Origin: Annona cherimola
Taxonomy: Eukaryota; Streptophyta; Magnoliopsida; Magnoliales; Annonaceae
Reading direction: 5' to 3'
DNA length: 64,000 bases
Assembly: GCA_030490835.1 (NCBI GenBank)
Contig: CM059971.1
Span: 36,070,012 to 36,134,011, forward strand
The translations under genes and the position numbers were made by a program. Positions 33,787-45,359 of the stretch are shown here, one piece after another (the stretch's first letter is position 1; each line of letters starts with the position of its first letter). Below the pieces are notes generated by a model. It searched no databases and was not told the origin of the DNA. It was given only the letters and a program-made list of their open reading frames with translations.

Positions 33787-35169
33787 CCATCATCCAGATC
33801 ATGCATCCAGCCGTGAACCATCCATTAATTGCATAAATTCAGTCGTCCAAGCTCAAATGTGATGCCCACTAGAAACTCACGTGACCAAGATGCCCAATTA
33901 ATTTGCCATGATGCATAGATGCAATAGCTAGAAATTGAGCAAGCCACGGATTCCACCGGCAACAATGTCCATCATGTGAGCACATAAAGATTCAGTAGCC
34001 ATGGACCCCACATAACAGACAACTATAAAAGGAGAGCTCAAGGGGAGACTTTGAAAAGACAGAGAATTTTGGCGAGAGCAGAAAATTCTGCCAAAGCATA
34101 ATAAAAAAATATCATCAGAATATTCTAAGGAGAGTTCCACGGCAGAAAAATTCCAATGAGCAAGTAACAAAAAATCCCTGCAAGGATGCCACTTCAGAAT
34201 TTTTTTAGTAGGGATTTTAGTAGAAAACTAGAGCATAATTTTGAGAGAGAAAGAGAGAGAAAGCAAGGTAGAAAGCACAGGAAAAAAGGTGGACCGACAA
34301 GTTGCGTTGAGCAGCCGACACACCATCGGGGCTTCAAAGCAATAAGGTTTTCTATCTTTTTTCTTTTTAATTTTAATTATCTTTTTTAAGATGGATTGTA
34401 ATTTTAATTTTATTCAATGTTGTCAGAACCGAACCGGTGATTGAACAGGTAAAGGAACTGGTCTGGTTCGAACCAGTTTGACCGGTTAATTAAACTGGTT
34501 TGAACCGATGACATCAGCATGACATATTTATAACGTCATAAATATTAATTTTTTAAAATTTTAGATAAATATATTAATAAAATTATATTTTTATAAATCC
34601 TAAATATATCTGTTAAATTTTAAGAACAACAATATAAGTATAAAACATGTAGGAAAAAATTAATAGCAAGTTTTAAAAAATCTTTAATCATAAATTTTAG
34701 AAAAATTAACTACATTAACCAACCTTATGAAAAACAACACGACAAATTTTTTGAGGATATTAATTGTAGATACGATTTGAATAAAAATTGTAAAATAAAT
34801 TTTAGTTCACGATATCTAACATCTTGCGAATGAACTACCTAATTGATTTAAATAAATGATATATTTATCATTATATTATATTATTTTAATTTTTATATTT
34901 TTATGAAATCTGTCTCAATTGATATTTTGAAAATAAATTAATCTTAGATATGATTTGAATAAAAATTATTCAATATCTTACCACATGAATTAGATAATTG
35001 ATTTTAAAAAAATTTTGTTAAGTAAAAAAACATTTATATTTCTGTATAAGTTTTTTTTTCTGAAATCCATTTGACTAATATACTGTGGATAATTAATTTT
35101 TCATACAATTTTCAAAATAAATTTTATTCTTCATAAAAAAATAAATTTTATTTATGACATAATATCTTG

Positions 35170-35466
35170 CCAAATTATTTTTTATTGTTTAAATTACTAT
35201 TTAGTTTAACTATAGGATATTTTCATTGATATTGAATGAGTAACATTTAAGAAAATTTTAGTCTATCTAAAACAAATTATTTTTTATTTTTTAACATTTA
35301 ACAAATTATTGTTTATTTTTTATTGTTTAAATTACTATTTAGTTTATTTTTTAACATTTTAAAAATTATTTTTTATTGTTTAAATTACTATTTAGTTTAA
35401 CTATAGGATATTTTGATTGATATTGAATGAGTAACATTTAAGAAAATTTTAGTCTATCTAAAACTA
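35170..35466. repeat. Tandem duplication inside the hAT-type element
   Basis: About 100 bp around AACTATAGGATATTTT and ATTGAATGAGTAACATTTAA occurs at 35210-35273 and again at 35400-35464, about 190 bp apart, separated by TTTTTAT-rich sequence. Confidence 0.8.
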
Positions 35467-35539
35467 TAACGTCAACGACTTATATACAAAATTCCAAACA
35501 CTCTGAAATCAAGTCATGCTTTGTAATTTGAAAAGACGC

Positions 35540-35930
35540 CTAATTAAATGGTGAGGACGGCGCTGAGCCGCTGAAGGCAATGACGATTGACGATGCAGAA
35601 CTGCAGAAGGAGATGATGGGCGCGGACTCGGGCAGGACAACGTGGTGGGCGGGGACGTGATGAGGACAGACCGATGGAGCCGACGGCAGGAGCTGCGGGC
35701 GGCGAGCGATGACAGCGCAAGGATTCGGGGAGGAAGGCACGGCGGACAGGGACGCGACGAGGACGACGCGGATGACGGGTGTTGCGAGCGGCAGGTGCTG
35801 CAAGGGCCGAGGAGCAGTGTCGATGATGGCGGGCGCTGCTGTGAGGAGAGGATGCCGACAGATTTCAGAAATGACGAAATACGAGCGGGAGAGGGATGCG
35901 AGCGGGAGGGTTTCGACGTTTCATTTTGTT
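35540..35930. other. GC-rich cargo in the hAT-type element
   Basis: Composition switches from AT-rich to GC- and CpG-rich. Open frames exist on both strands (127 codons plus at 35642-36025, 87 codons minus at 35803-35540), but none has a domain I recognise. It looks like captured host sequence, as in Pack-type transposons, or a CpG-rich internal promoter. Confidence 0.45.
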
Positions 35931-36862
35931 TTTTTGTTTTTTTAAATCGTCCGACCGGTCAAACCAGGTTCGACCGCATATCCCGGTTCGACCGCTGGTT
36001 CGATGGTTCGGACGGTTTCTTATAAATGAACCGAACCGGGTATTATCAAACCGGAAACTAGACCGGTTCCCGGTCCGACCGGTCGAACCGGCCGGTCCGG
36101 TCCGGTTCTGATAACACTGATTTTATTTTGAACTTAAACATTCTTGGCTAAACCTTAAATATAAGATTTAGGACGTAGCATGCATACAATGTAGCGTGGT
36201 ATGGATTTTTAATTCATTTATTATAGATGTTGTTGTTAATTTAATATCTTATGATTTTTATGCTTGCTATGTACATGGGCCCGTACTTTGGCATGATTTC
36301 ATATATTAGGTGATGGAACCAAGAGGTGGAAGCCTAATATACAATAATCAAGATATTAAACTTGAAAATCTAAGACCATGAGAATAGGCATGATAACCTT
36401 GAAGAATTCCACGAACAAACCACAGAACTTAATGGATTCTTATTAACTTAATCCTATGAGAATGGATAGTTAAAAAAATTAGGGTACGCCTTGTAGGTTT
36501 CGAGAGAAGGTGCAAGGACAAATTAGGGTTTGTTCTCCTTTAACAAATAATATCCAAATTAAATAATTATACCACTACCTGTTGCAAAAGATGCATGTGA
36601 AATCCTAAACCCTGGATACTCGCACTCTCATTTTCTCTACTCATTTTAATTTGTAATTTTCTCTTCGCATTTCATTTATTTCCTTTCCCTTTTATTTATT
36701 GTATTTTCTCCCCACTTTTCTATTTTATTTGCTACATTTTCTCCATATTCGCCACAAAATCGTTTAAAAGCAAAATTTATAGTCCTAAATTCTCTGTGGA
36801 TCGATAATTGATATACTACAATCTACGACCCGTGCACTTGCAGTGAGATCACGAATAATTGC

Positions 36863-37340
36863 GACTTCGGTCTTCCACACTTCCTTTTCAAAGATTAACT
36901 TATTGCTTTCATCTTCAAGTTCCATTTGGGAGTTGACTTGGTTTGGGACTTGACCTAAGTTACAAATGAAGTCGACTGGGATTACGACTTCATATTACAA
37001 TACACTCTTTGGAACTCAAGGCTTCATGAATCATGTGTTTTGATATTTGTACTCTTATGGTTCAAGTTCTAATTATTACTTGTCCCAATTGTACTTCAAG
37101 CTTGAGATACACTTTGAATCACGTACTTGGATATTGATCCTTTGGAACTTGATCTTTAACATGTGGTATTTGTCTTTGATTTAACCATGTATGAGTTGCT
37201 TGAACTTTTTTGCTGAACTTTGAGCTTGAAACTACTTATTTTGAGTTCCCTTGTATTCAAGTAAAGCACTAGGGTCGCCTTGAGTTGTAACTTGACTCAA
37301 ATCACACATGAAGTTGACTTTGGTATTGTAATATTGGCTA
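36863..37340. repeat. Repeat R2, right part, with palindromic units
   Basis: It starts GACTTCGGTC, which completes the unit cut at 25280, and continues with GTTGACTTGG, AATGAAGTCGAC and CATGAAGTTGACTT units. The right boundary is unclear. Confidence 0.5.
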
Positions 37341-38066
37341 TCTATAAATTTTCTTTTTTTCTTTTTTTTGTAATCTTGATCATCTATATCTTTTATTTTT
37401 ATCTTATTATTTTTGTAGTAATATTAGCACATTTTTTGTGTAAGTGAGTTTAAAATAATCCTCATCAAATGCCCTTTCTAGAACTATGCTGTCATCGATC
37501 ATGTGTAAAGGCATGATTCCTGACATATTTATATAGCAGGTCTCTTTCAATTTCAACTCATTTTCTTTCCTTAGTAGAATAAAATGATGCGCTTTTACCA
37601 CCAATGATTCTCTAAGACTTTAGAAAATAAAGATGTGAGGTGTCCTCGTCCACAGCCAGGCACAGTATTTTAGGAGCTTTATGAAGTTAATGAGACTGTG
37701 GCCTCATCGGCTTAACAAAGTTGCTAGGAAATGGGCACAACAGTCAAGCAAAAGTTGTGAAGCTAATAATTCATTAATCAAGCAAGCAAGCCCAAATTTC
37801 CTAATTTAGAAGACACTTTGCCGAGATAACCTTGATTAGTATAAGTTGCAGAGTAAGCAGGTGGTTTGGTGTGTGAAAATTCCCACCAAAGACTGAAAGG
37901 TTGGCTAGCCACTCAAACTGAGTAAGGGACTAGAATAAATAACCCAGAGTAAGTTGTCTGGAAGCAAGCCGTCATTTCAGATATTTACGTTATGGCTAGA
38001 ACTTCTTGGACAACTTATTTGAAGAATGCACCCGATGTGGCTACCTACAACCAAAAGGAGCCAATG
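37341..38066. other. Unidentified sequence left of the solo LTR
   Basis: A T-rich stretch, then from about 37660 sequence with a protein-like texture on the plus strand but many stops. The piece ending at 38066 (with Arg-Thr-Ser-Trp-Thr-Thr-Tyr-Leu-Lys-Asn and Val-Ala-Thr-Tyr-Asn-Gln-Lys-Glu-Pro) continues beyond the solo LTR at 42608. Family unknown. Confidence 0.35.
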
Positions 38067-38599
38067 TGTGGTGCCCTAACCCAAGACGTCACATCCTTAC
38101 TCCAAGACCTTCTCAATTGGTACATGTGAATTAGGATTGTTGCCCTAATCATGTGGCGGGTTCTTAATTAGATCTCATCCAATTTTTTTTTTTCATTTTA
38201 TCATCATTTCATGCTTTGCATTCCACACCATTTATCTTACAAGCAACAATACACTTGTAATAAATTGCATATATCATTCATAACATCTCATGTTGCTCTT
38301 CTACATTAAAGGTCTGATCATAACATTTTCATTTCATACATGCATCTAACCATCAGTTCACATAAAACTTAGAACCTAAATAAGTTCACATACCTCAGGT
38401 TAAAATATTAAGGCATACCATCTCATACATCATGCCTGATCATTTTAGCCCACATTTGCATATCATCTCTTACCTTTCCTTAGATGATCAGGTCCACGAC
38501 CTCTTGAGCTTTCTAGTACCTGTTTAAGGTTTAGAAAAACAAATGTGAGTGATAACTTAGTAAGCAAGCATTTTGGGGCAAGACTTTTCTTTAAAATAT

Positions 38600-39110
38600 T
38601 TCCATAAACATCTTGAATACCTTTTTACATGAGGACATTTGTATGTCCTAAAACATTATCATATAATCCTTTGTTCATGAGGATAATTTTATGTCCTAGA
38701 ATATTTTCATAAACATTCATTCTTAAAAACCATTTACAAGCCACATTTGGGCTTGTTAAGGCAAAATATATGCATTTTACCCTTTTTAAGTAATTTCTTT
38801 GGTCTTGTGTTAATATTTATAATGTTCCAAGACATTTACATAAAATCTTCTTTTGCCAATGGGCATTTTTACGTTCAAAATATTTTTCATCATAAATTCC
38901 TTTAGCCAAGGGACATTTGATGTCCCAAAACATCTTTGATATAAACTTTCTTTGGCAATGGACATTTATATGTTCTAAAATCATTTTTCACATAAAGTTT
39001 TTGGCAAAGGACATTCTTTTGTCCAAAAATATTTTTCATTTAAGAACTTTGGCAATAGACATTCTCATGTCCATAAACACTTTTTACATAAATTCTTTTC
39101 ATAATCCCCA
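38600..39110. repeat. Minisatellite 1 in the solo LTR
   Basis: About eight units of roughly 60 bp, each with a GGCAATGGACATT-like box, ATGTCC, AAAACATTTTTCA and CATAAATTCTTT. The related LTRs at 46.5-56.7 kb lack it. Confidence 0.75.
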
Positions 39111-39599
39111 TCTTGGAGCTTATTTATAGCAAACAAGACATAAAACTTATTTCGTAATCCCCATTTTGGAGATTGTTATAGCAACAAGACAAAAAAACAT
39201 AATTTCATTTTCATGAAAGCATTTGCATAAAAACATTTCATCTCATTCTTGTTATTTACACTTTTTTGTGTAAAACACCCTATTACAGCTTATAAAATTC
39301 TCATATAGGATAACTTTTCATATAAATGTTTTTATGCCCCAATCCTTTGGGATTTTCAAAAGCAAAAAATATGCAAATGTATTTCTTCCCATCCAATAGT
39401 GACACTTAACAAGTGATCATTCTACCTTTTGAAAAAGAATCCATCATTAACAGCACGCTAATTAAGTGGTTGTTCTTTCATCTTCTCCCATCTCAGGAGG
39501 GTGCCGCTGGCCTCTTGTCATTCCTTAGCGACTTAGCCACATGTAGAATGGGCCCCGATCCATTTCCGACCGTGCTCTACAACTAACCTATTCCTTGTA

Positions 39600-39805
39600 T
39601 TCTATCATCATCATAGACCATAGTCTGTGTGGTTTAAAGTATCATAGACTACAGCCCATGTCCTTTTAAACCATCTTAAAAATGCGGGATCACAGACCGC
39701 AGTCCGCATCCATTCTTGAAAAACATCACAAACCAAAGTTTGTGTCTTTTTAAATCATTTTGAAAAAATAACATTATGGACCACAGTCCGTGTTAACTTG
39801 TAAAG
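39600..39805. repeat. Minisatellite 2 in the solo LTR
   Basis: About four units of 50-55 bp built on GACCACAGTCCGTGT (near-palindromic GACCRCAGTC) followed by TTTTTAAACCATTTTGAAAA. Confidence 0.7.
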
Positions 39806-42607
39806 CAAGCGCACCCACTTTAAACAAATTATCATTTGAAATCTAGTTTTAGGATGACCTTAAATTCTTTTAGAAACATTTTGAGTAAAATATTTTGATA
39901 AGCATTTGAGAGGTTTGAGAAAACAATAAATCTTAAAATCCTTATGATAAAGAAACTTCAAAACTTTTGGATTTTCTAGAATAAACCACATATTTTCCTA
40001 GCATCTTCTTAATTTTCATTTTGGGACCTTTTGCCCATAAAGGTTATGCAATTGTATCATCCCCTTCTTAACCACCCTGATATCAAATCCTTGTTCACAT
40101 ATCCATCTTGCCATTTTTACATAAAGAGGGGCTTGTATAGCCTTTTGCATGTGATTTTAGCAACCCGAAATCAAACCATTTTATGAAATCAACTTATTGG
40201 TTTGGTCATCCTTAAATCCTTTTTTAACAACATCCGTATAAATATTTTTCAAGATATTTTCAACATATTTCCTTATCTAAAGGAAAACAAAACATTTTTA
40301 ATATCATTTCAAACATATGGACTATGTCCAAATTATTATTTATGTTTAAACGTCATGGCATAGAAATCAAACCCCTTTTGAAATCAATCCCTTTTGAAAT
40401 CAATATAATAAAGAACTTGCTTTCTTAAAAACCATCGGTATAAAGCATGAAATCTTTTGAAAACGGCCTCATGAAGAATTTGCCTACTTGTAAGCAAATT
40501 CCTAAACCCATGAACATAAAGTATTCCCACTCCTTGACAACATTGGTGATAAAATAATTATCTTAAAAAGTGTTGTTTGCTTCCCATGAAGTAAACTTTG
40601 AGGCTTTTTATTAAAGGTATTTTTTTTCCAAAACTTGTAGTTTTTCATTAAAATTATTATTTTCAAAACTTGTACTTGCCCATTCGTCAAAACATCATCA
40701 TAAACATTTTCAATCATGTCGACACATAGAAAGAAAATAATATTTTGGAAAGTTCGCTTGCTTACCTGATAAAGCCTTGATCCCTTTCTTCCATCCTTGC
40801 CTTTGCATAAATAAATGAAGATTACATTTCATTTATATGCATCAACTTTAAATGCTTTCATCCCTTAAGGTTTTTCAACCTACGTGAATCCATTTGGATT
40901 TACATTGAACTAGCTTAACCCACTTGTCCATACATATCATTCCATATATATTCATCTTATGTTACATAACTTACGTGTTTCTTAATTTTTTCCAAATCAG
41001 CAACTTGTGTCCCAATTCATCATAATTAAAACCCTTAATTAACATATAATTTAGGATTTATTTCTGAAATTCTAATCCATTTATCATACAGTTCCAAAAT
41101 AGCAACATTAGGACCCGTGTTTACATCCTTTCAACGCCTCTTTTGATACTTAAATCAAAACAGATTTATAATCCATAAATTTCAGAAATTAATCATACTT
41201 TTCTTAACCCAAATTTAGCATAATATCACATATTCAAATTCCATAATTGGTTGCTTACAAACAGCAACTTCCATACATGTTTTGGGTACCCTTTGCACCC
41301 CCTCTTTGGACGTCTCTTGCATACTCTTAAAAAAAATTAGATTTAGGGCATGCCTTCTAAACCTCTTTTGGCCATCCAAAGTATCCTAATCCTAGGTTAT
41401 TTTACCCTCTAAAATATTCATAATTTAATTACTTACAAAACAACAACATAATATACATGTAGGGTACCCGTTTTAGCCTCATTTTGGACGTTCCTAAGCA
41501 TACGTCTAAAAAAACCAGATTTAGGGCAAATCTTCCTACCCCATGTAGGACATACAAAGGGTTCCTAATTTAGGGTATTTTACCTTATAAATCATCCATA
41601 TATCATATAAGCTATTCCATGCATCAAAATTAACATAAAAGTGGAAAATTGAGTCGAATCCTTAACCCTAAGTTCCATCCTTTCTAAAATCCTTAGCTTA
41701 TGCCCAAATCATCATGTATAATTTATAAGAACATGAATCATAGTCTATTCATGATATCCAATCAAAACGCAAGCACATGGCCCCCCTTGGATGTCCCCTC
41801 TTCATGCCACATATGTGACCTCCCATGGCTATTCCCTTAGCCATTTAATTCATGCATTTAACTCTTTGATTTTCCAACGATTTCGGCCCTTGACTTAATC
41901 CAAAAAATCTAGCTCAAAGCACCTCCTTTTGACACTTCTCATGGGCATTAAACCAAGCCATTAAACCACTTTTGCTTTCTCATTAAGTTTCCTCCTTTAC
42001 TTGCTCCCCAAGAAATCTCTTTCTTCCTTTTGTGATTAAGCAATTTTTATGATAATTAGCTTAATCAAATCTATCCATAACTTAAGCATATAATTTTATC
42101 CACCCGTTTCAATTTTCGTCTCAATACAACTTTTCTAACTCAAGTTATAACCACTTGAATTTATCCTTTTGGATTTGAGATGAAAATAAACAATTATTAT
42201 CTTAATCTCATCACATTTTTCTTAATCCAATCCACCCATAAGGTTGAGCCCAAATTCATGAGCTTACCTTTCAAATTTCATCTCATTTCGCCTTATAGGC
42301 GTTAAGTTATGAATTTTCTACATTTTCCAATATAATTCCATAATTTTCATCATAATTTTCATAAATCAAATCATGATAATTAAAATAATTAGTCATGATT
42401 CATTAGCATTTCCCAATCATCATTAAGCCCCTTTTGTTATATTGACTCACATTGGGCTATGACGATTAATCTTAATCACCATTCTTAATCATAACCCTAA
42501 TTGTAAAAATTATATTAAATCATAATAATCATAAATCATTCATAATTATTTTAAATAACACATGTATCATATTTATATGCCTACTTAGGTCTGGGTATCA
42601 CACAATG

Positions 42608-43480
42608 TGACTAGAAGTCATCAAAATTCCAACACATGGACGAGTGGAAATGCCTCCAGCATTTTCCTTATATGTCGTCTAGATGATTGAATGATCAAAA
42701 TAAGCGACCACTTAGCCCATGGTGGTGACAGAGGAAGTTCAATTCCTGCACTTGCTTTCATGTTTCCCTTTGAGAAACCCTGAGGAGCAATCATCCATCG
42801 ACACTACTTTTTCATGAAAGGTATCCTTCACACTTTGAGAGTGCCTTTGAAATCTTTCCCAACTTTGATGCCAAGTGGGCTAAGTTGAGAATTTTTCACT
42901 ACAACAAAATTGGCCGCAACAATGACGTATGATGGGCAAAGTGGGTGGTACTAAGGCCCATAGGATAAAATGAGTGAAGCCAAAATTTTTGTATCATTTT
43001 TCACTTTGTTCAAGCTTTTGCCTCTGGATTGTGCAAAATGATGCAAACTTAGAAGGTAAACTCCTTTGCTGATCTCATTTGTCAATTCAACGGCGAACAG
43101 AATCCGAGCCACCCAACCATTGGAAGATTGTCTGTCACACCTTATTGAGTGCAAAATTTATCTTGTCTTCCTTGAGAGATGGAGACCTCAAGTCACAGAG
43201 GAGGTAGAGAACGGGAGAACGACCGCTGAAGTCATTCGAGTCTCCTTAGTGACAAAGCACTTGAAGTTTGCTAAATTGTTGAATTAATTGATTTTGGCTT
43301 CCAAGACACTCCAAGCTGAAGCTAATCTTTATGGAGCAAGGATTTCTTCGATGGATCAGGACCTCTAGACATTAGAGGCTAAAGTTGAGGAATCTTCGGC
43401 CATACACGATCCCTCCTACTAATGAAGTGAACTCCCTTCGAATACTAAAAGAATTGCTTCCTTCTACTAGGGAGACTATA
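42608..43480. other. Unidentified, possibly once coding on the plus strand
   Basis: Continues the sequence broken at 38066. On the plus strand a protein-like trail with stops reads Pro-Ala-Leu-Ala-Phe-Met-Phe-Pro-Phe-Glu, Lys-Gly-Ile-Leu-His-Thr-Leu-Arg-Val-Pro and an open stretch 43066-43287. I do not recognise the family. Alternatively this is 3' non-coding sequence of the Tat/Ogre-like element on the other strand. Confidence 0.35.
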
Positions 43481-43599
43481 GAAACTCTTTTATAAAGTTT
43501 TTATGTATAATTACTTTGTAATCCTCATGGATAATACTTTTTCAAGTAATTTCCATTTTTTGTTACTTTGACTTGACTTTCACAATTTATAATTTCATA

Positions 43600-44460
43600 T
43601 GAGTCATTGTCATAGACCTTTTCAACAATGTAAAGTCTTCACATTTGGGCTCAAACTTGCCAGTAAGTTTGCCCCTGGACATGAGCTCTGTTCGTAGCTC
43701 CAAATCACTTCTTTTAAATAAGGTGTTTCACATGACTTTCTTGTATGTTTCAACCATTTGATCTTGATAGAGTTTGATCCATTGTCGCGCTTGGACCTGC
43801 CTTTCATCTTGCACCTTAAGTTTGTCAAAATAAAGCGTAACTTGTTGTTTAGTAGTCAACCTAGAATGGATAGCGCCCTTAAGAATGCTAACTGGGTTTC
43901 TACTAGTAACACTGCTTCAGCACAGAAAAGCAAAGAATATGTTGTTGCACCTGTTGCGGTCCGATGTGGTGGTTTTGTATGCCCATAGTGCTTCAGGCAA
44001 CCTCTCATGGCATTCACGCTTGTCCTTTACTTTGGTTCTTTTGAGGATTCGAATCATATTTTCATTAAATGCCTCTGCTTGGCTGTTCCCTTGAGGATAA
44101 TACGGCGATGAGAATACTTGTTTGATTCCAAACTTTAGGCATAGCTAGTTTACTTTGTCATTCTTGCATAACGTGCCATTATCTAAGATGATTTGATATG
44201 AGACACCATAATGATAAATGATCTTATACTTGATGGATTAAACTACTTCTTGTGCTCACATTCTCTTATAGGCTTTAGCTTCTGCCCACTTAGAAAAATA
44301 ATATGTGGAAGCAAAATATATAAGTCCCCTTGAGATGATGATGGGTTGATTAGACTGACAATATCAAAAACCCACCAAGAGAAAAGCCATGAAATGAGTG
44401 CTAATAACAACTCTGAGGTAGGAACATGATAAATATCCTTATGCATTTGACAGGCTTTAA
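43600..44460 (-). pseudogene. Tat/Ogre-like integrase core and C-terminus
   Basis: Minus-strand fragments give Tyr-Pro-Gln-Gly-Asn-Ser-Gln-Ala-Glu-Ala, a Lys-x-Glu-Trp-His stretch and Leu-Pro-Glu-Ala-Leu-Trp-Ala-Tyr-Lys-Thr-Thr, the classic end of the integrase core. A C-terminal part with Ala-Arg-Gln-Trp-Ile-Lys-Leu-Tyr-Gln-Asp-Gln-Met and Asp-Leu-Glu-Leu-Arg follows. Many stops. Confidence 0.7.
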
Positions 44461-44499
44461 GGATTTTGCTAAATTGATTGAATCTTGGACCATCATGGG

Positions 44500-44817
44500 C
44501 TAATAATAACCCAGTGTCCTGATTTTGTTATAAAGGCGTTGCCCTAATTGGTGAGCGCTACATTCACCCGAATGTGTGTCTTGAAGAACTTGACAAATCT
44601 TGTTTCCATCGATGCAATGAAGCCAAAGCCCATTGAAATCGATTCGATATAAATCATTTTGAATTGATTTTCTCGCATTAGGATCATCTGGCAAAACACC
44701 ATATTTGAGGTAGTTAATGATGGGTATACACCAATCAGCATTACTTGCAGGTGCCTCAGATGCACTTCGTCCAACTTGATTTACTTGGAGATCCTTGTCA
44801 TCTTTGAGCCTTTGCAC
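44500..44817 (-). pseudogene. Tat/Ogre-like integrase zinc-binding region
   Basis: A 105-codon open frame with Ile-Asn-Tyr-Leu-Lys-Tyr-Gly-Val-Leu-Pro, Leu-Tyr-Arg-Ile, then Thr-His-Ser-Gly-Glu-Cys-Ser-Ala-His-Gln and Leu-Gly-Tyr-Tyr at its end. This matches the region just before the gypsy integrase core (family: His-x-Gly-x-Cys-Gly-x-His). Confidence 0.78.
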
Positions 44818-44824
44818 TCAACTA

Positions 44825-45358
44825 TCATGTCATCAAGTTCATTGAAAGTGAGGATACTGGCTAGCTTTGACAGTGCGTTGATAACTATGTTTTCTAATCA
44901 GGGAACATGCTTAATAGAAATAACTTTGAATTTTTCAAGCAAAGTTTGAGTTTTGTCACGCTACTTTTATAAATGAGGCTAATGCACTTCATATTGACTA
45001 TTTAATTATTTAATGACCAATTTAGAGTCTCCAAATATTTGTACAAATAAAATATCTGATTGAAAAAGAAGTTCCACACCAATGATAAAAGCTTCATACT
45101 TAGCTTCATTATTTGTTGCTCTTTTTCCAAGAAAATATGAGTATGGGAATAAGTCCTTATGAGGTGAAACTATGAAAATTCCAACACTAGCTCAAGATGG
45201 TTTTGAAGCACCATCAAAATACATTTACAGAATTGGATCATCATTTGCATAGAAAACTTTCCATCAGGTAGACCTTCTAAAATAGGAAACTCTTCTTCAC
45301 GAAGATGGGCTTCTAGGAATTCCGCTAATACTTGACCTTTCACCGCTTTTCGAGGCAT
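44825..45358 (-). pseudogene. Second RNase-H-like domain and linker
   Basis: The linker reads Met-Pro-Arg-Lys-Ala-Val-Lys-Gly-Gln-Val-Leu-Ala-Glu-Phe-Leu (45358-45300). The domain then opens Tyr-Phe-Asp-Gly-Ala-Ser and continues Ser-Val-Gly-Ile-Phe-Ile-Val-Ser-Pro, Asn-Asn-Glu-Ala-Lys-Tyr-Glu-Ala and Phe-Gly-Asp-Ser-Lys-Leu-Val-Ile. An RT-linked RNase H followed by this extra domain is characteristic of the Tat lineage. At least four stops interrupt it. Confidence 0.72.
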
Positions 45359-45359
45359 A

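Larger units (their letters stand above)
34415..36119. mobile_element. hAT-type non-autonomous element, 1,705 bp
   Basis: It is flanked by an exact 8-bp target duplication ATTTTATT (34407-34414 and 36120-36127), and the empty site is visible in the 5' LTR. Ends are inverted: CAATGTTGTCAGAACCGAAC on the left and, read inward from the right, CAGTGTTATCAGAACCGGAC. Both subterminal regions are crowded with CCGGTTCGACCGG-like motifs, as expected for hAT transposase binding. No transposase gene is seen. The interior is AT-rich except for a GC-rich part at 35540-35930. Confidence 0.9.
25281..36857 (+). mobile_element. Athila-like Ty3/gypsy element, decayed, with nested hAT insertion
   Basis: It is bounded by a perfect 5-bp target duplication ATTGC (25276-25280 and 36858-36862). 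It has a 5' LTR of 2,864 bp, a tRNA-Asp primer site and gag, protease, RT, RNase H and integrase in Athila order. A deletion then joins the integrase gene directly to the inside of the 3' LTR, removing the integrase C-terminus, any env-like region, the polypurine tract and about 1.24 kb of LTR. A hAT-type element (34415-36119) interrupts the 3' LTR. The coding region has at least six nonsense changes and several frameshifts. In a 140-base stretch aligned by eye (27000-27140 against 34001-34141) the LTRs differ at about one base in ten, so the insertion is old. Confidence 0.9.
33264..36857 (+). repeat. 3' LTR of the Athila-like element, 5'-truncated, hAT-interrupted
   Basis: It starts at the position equivalent to 26516 of the 5' LTR (CAGCTCATTGATGG in both), so the first 1,235 bp are missing. 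A 251-bp stretch is duplicated in tandem (33285-33535, 33536-33786). The TATA box is at 34024. A hAT-type insertion occupies 34415-36119. The LTR resumes at 36128 and ends GAATA at 36857. Confidence 0.88.
38067..42602 (-). mobile_element. Solo LTR, 4,536 bp, Tekay/Del-like family
   Basis: A perfect 5-bp target duplication CAATG (38062-38066 and 42603-42607) flanks one LTR with TG..CA ends. Read on the minus strand it starts TGTGATACCCAGACCTAAGT and ends GGGCACCACA, matching the LTRs at 46551-50337 and 52812-56753 along its length. No internal region remains, so the two LTRs of a full element recombined. It is longer than its relatives, at least partly because of two minisatellites. Confidence 0.92.
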
